Below are positions 54,374 through 61,781 of a DNA stretch of 64,000 bases, piece after piece. This stretch comes from Rhodothermales bacterium. GTDB lineage: Bacteria > Bacteroidota > Rhodothermia > Rhodothermales > UBA10348. Position 1 is the first letter of the stretch. The number at the start of each line of letters is the position of its first letter. Under the pieces are notes generated by a model. It was not told where the DNA came from. It worked only from the letters and a program-made list of their open reading frames with translations, and did not search any database. Both the position numbers and the translations under genes were made by a program. The stretch spans positions 951,806 to 1,015,805 of the forward strand of contig JAEPNP010000001.1 in assembly GCA_017643395.1 (NCBI GenBank), in the 5' to 3' direction.

Positions 54374-55369
54374 CTACGAAGCAAGCGCGGCCGAGATGGA
54401 CCCCGGTACATCCTGGCGCGCAGCTTCCACGGCCACGGCGACCATGTTCTGGAAGGCCTTCTCACGGGATCCGCCGTGTCCGATGATAACCGTGCCGCCT
54501 ACGCCCAACAGGGGAACGCCCCCGTATTCCTCATAATCGAACTGACGGGCAACGCCGCCGAGAGCCTTTCCGACGGCCTGCTGCTCCTGGGGGCCCATCT
54601 GCTGCCTCTGCATCTCGGCCCCAATCATGCGCGGGAGCACGCTGGCGACGCTTTCGCCAAGCTTCAATACGACGTTGCCGACAAAACCGTCGCAGACGAT
54701 GATATCGGCGGCATGCTCCATGATGTCCCGGCCTTCGATGTTGCCGCGGAAATTCAGGCCTTCGGCCTGCTCAAGGAGTTCGAAGGCGGCCTTGGCCTGG
54801 TCATTGCCCTTGCCCGGTTCCTCACCAATGTTGAGAAGCCCGACTACCGGACGTTCAACCTTCAGAACACGCTCCGCGTATATGGACCCCATGTGGGCAA
54901 ACTGCAGGAGGTGTTCCGGTTTGCAATCAACGTTGGTCCCGACATCCAGGATCAGACAACGCCCCTTGATCGTGGGAAAGATGCCGATCACGGCGGGCCT
55001 TGCCACACCGGGCAGCCGGCCCAGAATAAACAGCGAGCCGGCCATCACGGCGCCGGTATTCCCCGCGCTCACAAACGCATCTGCCATGCCCGCGGAAACG
55101 GCGCCAAGCCCCCGGCAGATGGAAGAGTCCGGCTTGCCCTTGACGGCAGCAGCAGGCGCCTCGGCCATACCGATAACGTCCGGGGCATCCACGACCTGAA
55201 CATTGTGGGGACTGCCCTCGGCATCAAGCAGGACCTGCAGCTCCTCGCCGGGCCCGAACAGAAGCACTTGTACATCCGATGCGGCGCGAGCAGCAGCGAC
55301 GCACCCCGCCACGACCACGCTTGGCGCGTGGTCTCCGCCCATGGCATCAACGGCTACGCGAATGGACAT
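54374..55369 (-). CDS. plsX: Phosphate acyltransferase PlsX
   Basis: A 331-residue enzyme forming acyl-phosphate from acyl-ACP for phospholipid synthesis. The start VAVDAMGGDHAP and internal SAGNTGAVMAGSLFILGRLPGVARPA, LDVGTNVDCKPEHLLQFAHMG and IVCDGFVGNVVLKLGES are family hallmarks. It follows rpmF by 12 bp and precedes fabH by 55 bp, all on the minus strand. Confidence 0.96.
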   Translation of the reverse strand: MSIRVAVDAMGGDHAPSVVVAGCVAAARAASDVQVLLFGPGEELQVLLDAEGSPHNVQVVDAPDVIGMAEAPAAAVKGKPDSSICRGLGAVSAGMADAFVSAGNTGAVMAGSLFILGRLPGVARPAVIGIFPTIKGRCLILDVGTNVDCKPEHLLQFAHMGSIYAERVLKVERPVVGLLNIGEEPGKGNDQAKAAFELLEQAEGLNFRGNIEGRDIMEHAADIIVCDGFVGNVVLKLGESVASVLPRMIGAEMQRQQMGPQEQQAVGKALGGVARQFDYEEYGGVPLLGVGGTVIIGHGGSREKAFQNMVAVAVEAARQDVPGSISAALAS

Positions 55370-55381
55370 CGGGTCCCGGGA

Positions 55382-55573
55382 CTATGCAGTCTCCTGGCGC
55401 TCGACGACCTGACGGCCGCGGTACTGCCCACAGGCCGGGCAGGCATGATGCATGAGTTTCGTTTCGCCGCAGTTGGGACACTCCATGGTCGTCGGAGCGT
55501 CGAGGCGATTGTAGTAGTGGGCGCGCCGGTTGCGGGAGCGGGCCTTCGAGTTTTTTCTACGGGGATTGGCCAT
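55382..55573 (-). CDS. rpmF: 50S ribosomal protein L32
   Basis: A 63-residue zinc-ribbon ribosomal protein. It begins MANPRRKNSKARSRNRRAHY and has two Cys pairs, CPNCGE and CPACGQ, for zinc. The rpmF-plsX order next to a YceD protein is widely conserved. A Met 16 codons upstream is rejected because the family start is MANP(K/R)R. Confidence 0.96.
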   Translation of the reverse strand: MANPRRKNSKARSRNRRAHYYNRLDAPTTMECPNCGETKLMHHACPACGQYRGRQVVERQETA

Positions 55574-55584
55574 GGCAGGCTCTT

Positions 55585-56076
55585 TCAGGTCTTGTCGGAC
55601 AGGCCCCGGAGCGCTTCCCATCTCGGATCGATGTCGTCATCGTCCGATCCGGATTCTCCGAAGCTGGTCTGAATCTCAATGTCTTCCGCCCCGGGCGCGA
55701 TCTTTCTGACCGGCACGGAGAGGAGCAAAGTGTCGCGGGCCGCTTCAGCAACGTCGATGGTGGTGTCTGACGGCTCATAGCCGCCGACGTCATCGGCATC
55801 CTGTCCCAGGGCCTCCACACGGTCGTGTGGAACGAAGAGGATAGAGTGGGTTCCTCGAACTTCCTGGGAGAACGGCTCGCTGGTTCTGTCACAGATCAGG
55901 TGTGCCGTGCCCTCAATGTCCAGGGTCACCAGGATGCGGTCCCCTTCGCGGTTAAGCTCGGCATCGAGGCGGATTCCCGTGAAAGAATCCTGCTCCAGGT
56001 CGAGATCTGCAGGCTCCAGTTCGAACTGTTGGCTGCGTTCTCCCGACTTGAATCCAGCAATGTCCAGCCGCACCAT
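55585..56076 (-). CDS. yceD: YceD/DUF177 family protein
   Basis: A 163-residue DUF177 protein; members are conserved upstream of rpmF and in plants and bacteria take part in 23S rRNA accumulation. Here the recognisable part is ELNREGDRILVTLDIEGTAHLICDRTSEPF, where the family often has a Cys pair but only one Cys remains, and DVAEAARDTLLLSVPVRKIAPG. The ATG at 56076 is chosen (MVRLDIAGFKSGERSQQF); upstream frame is not protein-like. It is first in the yceD-rpmF-plsX-fab cluster and diverges from dnaA. Confidence 0.85.
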   Translation of the reverse strand: MVRLDIAGFKSGERSQQFELEPADLDLEQDSFTGIRLDAELNREGDRILVTLDIEGTAHLICDRTSEPFSQEVRGTHSILFVPHDRVEALGQDADDVGGYEPSDTTIDVAEAARDTLLLSVPVRKIAPGAEDIEIQTSFGESGSDDDDIDPRWEALRGLSDKT

Positions 56077-56432
56077 GATTCTTACAGTGTGGGCAATGCA
56101 CAGATCGGAAAAAGTACGTCGGGAAGTTGGTTTTGGCAAGCCCCTTCCGAACGACCGGGTCACACCCGCCTCCGGCCTTCTGTTAATTCCGGCCCGGCGG
56201 GACTAAATCGTCGAGCATGTTCTTGATGTTAAGAAAGTGGTGGGTTACCATCGATCGACCCCACCTACCACCTCGGATTGCGGTCGTCCTTTGACTGCTT
56301 TTCGAGGGGGCGTCACCCATCTCACATTATTAGCCAGCGCCACCGGCCGCCCTCACCGGAATTCCCACCCGAAGGGTCGGTGCCGTTCACAAGCTTCTCC
56401 CCCGGGAAGCAGACCAGGCAACAAGTCCGCAA

Positions 56433-56461
56433 TGTGGACAACCTGTGGGCAGTGTGAATCC
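56433..56461 (-). promoter_or_regulatory. Cluster of DnaA-box-like nonamers
   Basis: TGTGGACAA at 56433-56441 is followed by weaker TGTGGGCAG (56444-56452) and TGTGAATCC (56453-56461), all in the same direction and nearly end to end. The first equals the nonamer found upstream of nrdJ. Confidence 0.45.
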
Positions 56462-56503
56462 GGCGTTGGTATGGTGAAAAACGAATCACACGACGGTTCT
56501 GGC

Positions 56504-56535
56504 TTCGTGTGGCTCGCCGGGTTTTGATACCATTG
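56504..56535 (+). promoter_or_regulatory. Candidate dnaA promoter
   Basis: TACCATTG (56528-56535) matches TAnnTTTG at seven of eight positions, and TTCG at 56504-56507 lies 20 bases upstream in the -33 place. Transcription would start near 56542, leaving a 5' leader that contains the DnaA box at 56632. Confidence 0.4.
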
Positions 56536-56631
56536 TAATTAAATCACTTACGCGAAATCGGCCCGCCCCGTGATGCCGGTTTCTCGGCTGTGTGTCCCCC
56601 CGGTTTTTCGCGCCGCTGGCCTGAGGGCCGG

Positions 56632-56640
56632 TGTGAATAA
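56632..56640 (-). promoter_or_regulatory. DnaA box
   Basis: TGTGAATAA is the complement of TTATTCACA and fits the TTWTNCACA consensus fully. It lies 80 bp before the dnaA start, between the candidate promoter and the gene, a fitting place for autoregulation. Confidence 0.5.
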
Positions 56641-56719
56641 GTGTGGGGACGGCTGGAAACCCGGAACATCGCGGCCCCGAATGTTGCGTGTCGACCTTGG
56701 TCGACGACACGATCGCTTC

Positions 56720-58213
56720 ATGCCCGCAAGCCCGGAATCTGCCTGGAACGCATGTCTCGACATCATTCGGGACAATATCAGTCGGCAGAGCTATCGAACC
56801 TGGTTTGCGCCCCTGAAGCCTGTGGGGTTGGACCAGGATGGCGAGCTCCGAAAGCTCACCGTGCAGCTGCCCAGCCAGTTCTACTACGAGTGGCTGGAGG
56901 AGCATTATTACGGGTTGCTTCGAAAAACGGTGACCAAGGTGTTGGGCCCGGGCGGCCGACTCTTTTACGATGTGGTCATCGAGAAGGACGACGCGGAACT
57001 GGGATACGAAGGCACCTCCATGCAGCTACCGGCCCGTCACGCGGCCAACGAACCCGCTGCTGCCGGCCCCTCGGGCATGTCGGCGGGTCGTGGTCCGGAC
57101 GGACGCACGGAAACACTGGCGCCGCCGGCTGCTCCGCCTGTATCCAGTCCCTTCGTGATTCCGGGCATCCAGAAGGTGCAGGTGGACAGCCGCCTGAACC
57201 CCAACTACACGTTTGACCGGTTCATCGAGGGCGACTGTAATCGGCTCGCGCGATCTGCCGCCCTGGCCATCGCCCAACGACCCGGCGGCACGAGCTTCAA
57301 CCCGTTCCTCATGTACGGGGGTGTGGGGCTCGGAAAGACCCACCTCATCCAGGCCATCGGCAACTACGCGGCCGCAAACGGGGGGCAGACCGTGCTGTAT
57401 GTCTCCAGCGAGCGCTTTACGACCGAGTTCGTGCAGGCGATTCAGCACAACCGGGTGGCCGAATTCTCCCTCTTCTACCGGCAGATAGACCTGCTCATCA
57501 TCGACGATGTGCAGTTCTTCAGCGGGAAGGAGAAGACCCAGGAAGAGTTCTTCCACATCTTCAACGCGCTGCACCAGAACGGCAAACAGATCGTGCTGTC
57601 CTCGGACCGGCCGCCGAAGGACATCCAGGGAATCGAAGAGCGTCTGCTTTCCAGGTTCCAGTGGGGCCTCGCCGCCGATGTCCAGGCTCCGGACCTGGAA
57701 ACACGAACGGCCATCCTGAATCGCAAATCGGTTGAGGACGGCATCGATGTGTCGCACGATGTGCTGGAGTTCATCGCCCACAACATCAAGAGCAACATCC
57801 GTGAGCTCGAGGGCGCGCTCATCCGGTTGCTGGCGCACTCGACCCTCAGGAAACGGGAGATTGACGTCCCCATGGCCCGCGAGGTCCTGAGCGACCTGAT
57901 CAAGGAGACGCGCGTCACGTTGACCATCGAGGAGATCCAGCGCTTGGTCTGCACGTACTTCTCGATTCCCGAGGACCTGGTTCGCGCCAAGACCCGCAAG
58001 CGTGAGGTGGTTCAGGCCCGTCAGGTCGCCATGTATTTCAGCAAGCAGCTGACCCAGCATTCCCTCAAGACGATTGGTCTTCACTTCGGGGGACGCGATC
58101 ACTCCACGGTTATCCATGCAAATCAAAGTGTGGAGAACCAGATCGACACTGACCCCAAGTTCAAGGGCATGATCGAGGAGATTGGCAACCGACTGAAGCT
58201 GCGGGCGCGGTAA
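56720..58213 (+). CDS. dnaA: Chromosomal replication initiator DnaA
   Basis: A 497-residue AAA+ initiator. Domain I is the first ~90 residues (SAWNACLDIIRDNISRQSYRTWFAPLKPV), then a Pro/Gly/Ala-rich linker (about 105-150), the AAA+ domain with Walker A YGGVGLGKTHL (about 198-208) and Walker B LLIIDDVQFFSGKEKTQEEFF, and the DNA-binding domain IV with GGRDHSTVIHANQ near the end. The ATG at 56720 gives a family-like start; an in-frame ATG at 56681 is possible. No strong ribosome binding site precedes it. dnaN follows after 217 bp. Confidence 0.96.
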   Translation: MPASPESAWNACLDIIRDNISRQSYRTWFAPLKPVGLDQDGELRKLTVQLPSQFYYEWLEEHYYGLLRKTVTKVLGPGGRLFYDVVIEKDDAELGYEGTSMQLPARHAANEPAAAGPSGMSAGRGPDGRTETLAPPAAPPVSSPFVIPGIQKVQVDSRLNPNYTFDRFIEGDCNRLARSAALAIAQRPGGTSFNPFLMYGGVGLGKTHLIQAIGNYAAANGGQTVLYVSSERFTTEFVQAIQHNRVAEFSLFYRQIDLLIIDDVQFFSGKEKTQEEFFHIFNALHQNGKQIVLSSDRPPKDIQGIEERLLSRFQWGLAADVQAPDLETRTAILNRKSVEDGIDVSHDVLEFIAHNIKSNIRELEGALIRLLAHSTLRKREIDVPMAREVLSDLIKETRVTLTIEEIQRLVCTYFSIPEDLVRAKTRKREVVQARQVAMYFSKQLTQHSLKTIGLHFGGRDHSTVIHANQSVENQIDTDPKFKGMIEEIGNRLKLRAR

Positions 58214-58430
58214 CCAGGACAACGGCACCTCGCACGCAGGCCGCCGTGACGCGGCGGGCGTGACACATCGAACCCGGCGATCCTCTATTCATATAAATCC
58301 GGCCGCCTCCACACCTCGGCAAGGGGCACAGCAGATATATGTGCAGTACCTTTCCGGATGGTGTCCGCCGCCTCTGATTCGGCGTTCAGGGGTACCTCAA
58401 CAGACCAGATCCGGCCTCCGGCCAAGCCGC

Positions 58431-59561
58431 ATGAGATTCACCGCTTCAAGTACCGAGCTTCTTCGATCCCTGCAGACCGTAAACGGTGCCGTGCCCTCCA
58501 AGAGCACCCTGCCGATTCTGGAATGCATCCTGTTTGAACAGGACGGTTCGGCACTGCGGCTCAGCGCCACGGATCTGGAGATTTCCATCCGGCAGAAGCT
58601 GGATCTGAAGGTCGAGAACGCCGGCTCGGAAGGCCCGAATCGTGTAGCCGTGCCGGCCAAGCGGCTGATCGATACGCTGCGCGCCCTGTCGGATGTGCCG
58701 GTGGCGTTCGAGGCGGACGGCGACTTCAACGTGACACTTGCCACCGAGCAGGGACGTTACAAGATGGTCGGGTTCGACGGTGCTGACTATCCCGCGCTGC
58801 CCGAACTGACTGAATCGGACCGCATCGAAACCACGGGCACGCTGCTCAAACGCGCCATTCAGAAGACTGGATTTGCCGTCAGCAAAGACGCGCTTCGCCC
58901 CGCCATGATGGGGATCTTCTTCCAGATTGGCGGCGACGGCGGCAAAGCCGTGGCAACGGACGGACACCGCCTGGTCAAGCTGTCCCTGGAGGAAATGACC
59001 AGCGCAAGCGACATCCAGTTCGTGGTTCCGGAGAAAGCGATGTCCCTGGCCGCAAAAGTGGCCGGCGACGGGGATTGCACGGTGAGCGTCGATGGCGGTT
59101 ATGTGGCCTTCGACTTTGATCGTTCGCGTGTGCTTGCCCGCCTGATCGACGAGCCGTACCCGAACTATCAGGCGGTCATCCCGGTCGACAATGAGAAACA
59201 GCTCACGGTCTCTCGCGAGGCGATGCTGGCGGCTGTGCGACGTGTGGCGCTGTACTCATCCAGCATGACCAACCAGATTCGGCTGGCCATTGGGTCGGAC
59301 TCGGTCAAGATCTCCGCGGAGGATATCGAGCGTGCCAGCGAGGCACATGAGACGGTTCAGTCCGAGTTCCAGGGCGAGGAGATGGTGATCGGCTTCAATG
59401 CCGTCTATCTCACCGAGGTGCTCTCGAACATCGATGCCGACGAGGTGCTGTTCGAGTTTTCAAGCCCGAATCGCGCCGGCGTGGTCACACCGCTCGAGCA
59501 GAAGGACGGTGAGAGCATGATGATGCTCATCATGCCGGTGATGCTGAACACGTACGCCTAG
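58431..59561 (+). CDS. dnaN: DNA polymerase III beta subunit (sliding clamp)
   Basis: A 376-residue clamp with three similar domains. It begins MRFTASSTELLRSLQTVNGAVPSKSTLPILE and ends MLIMPVMLNTYA, where the usual MPxR(L/M) tail is replaced by MPVMLNTY as in related phyla. Internal ATDLEISI and ATDGHRLVKLS are conserved. The ATG at 58431 matches the family; upstream frame is ignored. The spacer from dnaA holds a CCGCCG/CGGCGG hairpin (about 58242-58256) and a TACCTTTC element (58347-58354) that might be its promoter. Its stop shares CTAG with the convergent lipoprotein gene. Confidence 0.96.
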   Translation: MRFTASSTELLRSLQTVNGAVPSKSTLPILECILFEQDGSALRLSATDLEISIRQKLDLKVENAGSEGPNRVAVPAKRLIDTLRALSDVPVAFEADGDFNVTLATEQGRYKMVGFDGADYPALPELTESDRIETTGTLLKRAIQKTGFAVSKDALRPAMMGIFFQIGGDGGKAVATDGHRLVKLSLEEMTSASDIQFVVPEKAMSLAAKVAGDGDCTVSVDGGYVAFDFDRSRVLARLIDEPYPNYQAVIPVDNEKQLTVSREAMLAAVRRVALYSSSMTNQIRLAIGSDSVKISAEDIERASEAHETVQSEFQGEEMVIGFNAVYLTEVLSNIDADEVLFEFSSPNRAGVVTPLEQKDGESMMMLIMPVMLNTYA

Positions 59562-61087
59562 GAACAGAGATTGAGCGCATCGCCGAATTCGGCAGTGCGC
59601 ACCACCTGTTGCCCGCGCCCGACGGGGAATCGGGCCGAGGCGCCACCCAGCGCCAGGACCAGGCTACCGGCCTCCACACCCCCCGGCGTGGTCAGCGTCA
59701 AGGCTTCGACACGGGCGATGTCGTCACGAGCTACCGCAGGCCGCTGCAGCACGTACGGAGGCTGACGACTGCGCTCGACCGCGGTGAGTGGGGCGGTCCG
59801 AGCGGGTAGCAACAGTCCCACCAGCGTAGGAAGCCCCGTGACCCTCAGCGGGGCGCAGGCGCCAAATTCGAGCGTGAGGGTAGAGGGCTCCGGAGGCACT
59901 CCCGCACCCAGGTCGATCTCCAGGTCTGCGTCGCAGAGGCTCTCGTAGGATTGCACAAGGATGGTTTCACCATGCATCACCTGTAGCTGTCCTCTCCAGA
60001 AGTCCGGCGGGTCAAGCAGGACCACCGCCTCCTGCTCCGGCCCAAATCGCCAGATTCTCTGTCCGTCAGCCCTCCCGGGTATGCCGCGATATGCGAGGAC
60101 TGAGCCGCCAACGGTGTTTCCCCTGAGGGAAACCCGACCCGGTGCGCATTGTGTGGTGAAGTACCCTAGCGAATAGGTGGTAGGCCGTTTGGCATGAAAC
60201 CGCGCGCTCAGCCGGCCATCGGTCACCTGCACGCGGGTGGACCCTTCGCGCCTCCAGAGTCCGCCCGATCCTTGCCATTCCAGCACGTCCACGACATCCC
60301 CGTTGCGAATCGGCTCGTTGGTCAATGGGCTGAGCAAGTTGCGATCCAGCACCGCGCGCACCGCGATGGAGTCCCCGGCGAACGCCGGAACGCCTTCGAG
60401 CCGCACGAGGGCGCCCGTCGTCAGGCTCGCCGCCCCCTGTTCCTCTGAATCCACGCCCGCCGCCATTCCACCCGGAAAAACTGAGAACAGGGCTTCAGAC
60501 GGGAGAGCAAGCGAAGCGGTGAGCAGCGCGGACTGCTCGGTACCAAAGGCAAGACCGGCGGGCAGACGCAGATTGAGAAATCCAGAAGGGTGCGACACCG
60601 AGAGCGTATCGTCGAGAGGGCCCTCGACCTGAATCGCGAAATTGAAGCCAGAGGCAAGCGAGCCGTTCTCCGGATCAAGGGCGATGCGAAATTCGGTGAC
60701 GCCCGTGTCGGTGACTGACAGGCGTGCCGCGTTCGCACGGTAACCCGGTGCAACTGCCGTCAGGCGCACAACGAACGGCCGGTCCCGGCTGGGCTGAACC
60801 GAGTTGGCCAGCGCGAATGACCCGGCGCCCGCCTCAAGAACCAAACGATCCACCGGTTTGCCAAAGAGATCGAGCGCGGCCTCAGCGGCCTCTCCACCGA
60901 TGCGCAGTCCGGCGCCGGGTACCGGCTCACCGGAGGTCGCATCGTAAACCAGACCGGCAATCACGATCGATGTCGAGTCCGCGGAGATCAGGGGCTGCAC
61001 GTCCCTCGAGGCGTCGCGGACGGACGCCAGGTCGCACCCAATCAACGCCAGGAGCAAGGTCCCGGCCAGGCGGCTACTCCTGCCCAT
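59558..61087 (-). CDS. Lipoprotein, second copy of a paralogous pair
   Basis: A 509-residue predicted lipoprotein (MGRSSRLAGTLLLALIGC, Cys18). The N-terminal part (about 40-140) is a carboxypeptidase-regulatory-like beta domain: IVIAGLVYDATSGEPVPGAGL, SFALANSVQPSRDRPFVVRLTAVAPGYRANAARLSVTDTGVTEF. This aligns by eye with residues about 43-140 of the upstream lipoprotein (VVNGIVTDNATGELVAARLSF, GIQNSVTPSESAPVEI, AEADGY, VTVEITETGDTQFSVSLN). The rest is beta-rich and unrecognised. The start overlaps the barrel gene by 14 bp. The stop overlaps the dnaN stop in a palindromic CTAG. Confidence 0.72.
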   Translation of the reverse strand: MGRSSRLAGTLLLALIGCDLASVRDASRDVQPLISADSTSIVIAGLVYDATSGEPVPGAGLRIGGEAAEAALDLFGKPVDRLVLEAGAGSFALANSVQPSRDRPFVVRLTAVAPGYRANAARLSVTDTGVTEFRIALDPENGSLASGFNFAIQVEGPLDDTLSVSHPSGFLNLRLPAGLAFGTEQSALLTASLALPSEALFSVFPGGMAAGVDSEEQGAASLTTGALVRLEGVPAFAGDSIAVRAVLDRNLLSPLTNEPIRNGDVVDVLEWQGSGGLWRREGSTRVQVTDGRLSARFHAKRPTTYSLGYFTTQCAPGRVSLRGNTVGGSVLAYRGIPGRADGQRIWRFGPEQEAVVLLDPPDFWRGQLQVMHGETILVQSYESLCDADLEIDLGAGVPPEPSTLTLEFGACAPLRVTGLPTLVGLLLPARTAPLTAVERSRQPPYVLQRPAVARDDIARVEALTLTTPGGVEAGSLVLALGGASARFPVGRGQQVVRTAEFGDALNLCS

Positions 61088-61709
61088 ACAGCGTAGCCTC
61101 CACGCCTATCGTCAGCAGGGGCCTCCAACGGAGGTCCGCCAGACTGTTCTCCAGGTGGTGAACCCAGGCTGCTGTTGGCGCCAGACGACCCGATGACTCG
61201 GCATGAGCTGACGGGCGGCCGAGGTAGGCAACCTGCGCATCGACGGTCAAGCCGAATGCACGGCTGACTGGATGTTTGAACCGGAGACCGACCACCGGCG
61301 AAGGCCGCTCGGGAAACCGGGCCGAGAAGGTCGCTTGCCCCAGCTCACTCGGACTGAGCCTGCTGCCGGCAATTTCGAGTGCGTCCGTGGCCTCAGCGAC
61401 AAGGGTGCCGCGGCGGAGCGCCGACGTAAACCCGGCCGAGGCATTCAGGCCGGACACCAGCTTCAGGTCAGCCAGCATCCAGACCAGGCCGCTCGTCACA
61501 TCGCCCGAGAAAGAAATAGGTTCTTCGGTCCGGCGCTCGTTCGCCTTCCGCCATGCGCCGCCGAGTCGCACCTCCACGCGTGAAGACACACGCGAAGCCA
61601 GTTCCAGCGCGGGACCGGTCGTACCCACACGCGTGCCCAAGGTCAGGTCCTGCGCCAACGCCGGTGCTTCGGCAGACAGGAGTGCCAGAATGATCGCGAC
61701 ACGTTTCAC
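61074..61709 (-). CDS. Outer-membrane beta-barrel protein, second copy of a paralogous pair
   Basis: A 211-residue protein with a signal peptide (MKRVAIILALLSAEAPALAQ) and alternating strand pattern of an outer-membrane barrel. LADLKLVSGLNASAGF, SPVVGLRFKHPVSRAFGLTVDAQVAYLGRPS and RPLLTIGVEATLYGQE correspond in order to VDFHPFNNLIRLSGGI, APYVGLGFGRVAGTKRVGFLFDVGTLYTGSP and YPVVSLGLAIRL in the protein at the window end. The two are therefore distant paralogues. It is followed, with overlap, by the paired lipoprotein gene. Function unknown. Confidence 0.68.
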   Translation of the reverse strand: MKRVAIILALLSAEAPALAQDLTLGTRVGTTGPALELASRVSSRVEVRLGGAWRKANERRTEEPISFSGDVTSGLVWMLADLKLVSGLNASAGFTSALRRGTLVAEATDALEIAGSRLSPSELGQATFSARFPERPSPVVGLRFKHPVSRAFGLTVDAQVAYLGRPSAHAESSGRLAPTAAWVHHLENSLADLRWRPLLTIGVEATLYGQE

Positions 61710-61726
61710 GCGATCAAGCTAACGCA

Positions 61727-61762
61727 AAAACGCCCGGCCCCTTGTGAGGGACCGGGCGTTTT
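61727..61762. terminator. Strong hairpin between the two barrel/lipoprotein pairs
   Basis: AAAACGCCCGG (61727-61737) pairs perfectly with CCGGGCGTTTT (61752-61762); the 14-base loop can pair further (CCCC with GGG). A and T runs on the two sides allow termination in both directions. It lies 20 bp after the lipoprotein stop at 61782 on the minus strand, so the downstream pair likely has a separate promoter or depends on read-through. Confidence 0.85.
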
Positions 61763-61781
61763 GCTGAAGCTTGCGGAGCCG

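Larger units (their letters stand above)
56077..56719. other. oriC: Putative replication origin (oriC) / dnaA control region
   Basis: This 643-bp non-coding stretch lies between divergent yceD and dnaA-dnaN. It has two DnaA-box-like nonamers on the same strand, TGTGGACAA (56433-56441) and TGTGAATAA (56632-56640, an exact complement of TTATTCACA), plus weaker copies such as TGTGGGCAG (56444) and TGTGAATCC (56453). A short AT-rich part (about 56527-56550) could be a melting region or promoter. Gene directions split here. Origins often lie beside dnaA, but the small number of strong boxes leaves open a dnaA autoregulatory region only. Confidence 0.5.

Noticed and set aside
54299..55672. 457-codon open frame antisense to plsX and rpmF
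   Set aside because: It lies opposite well-recognised genes; long antisense frames are common in GC-rich DNA. The same applies to 3413-4741, 16697-17764, 22647-23966, 34973-36358, 37546-38952 and 57026-58228.
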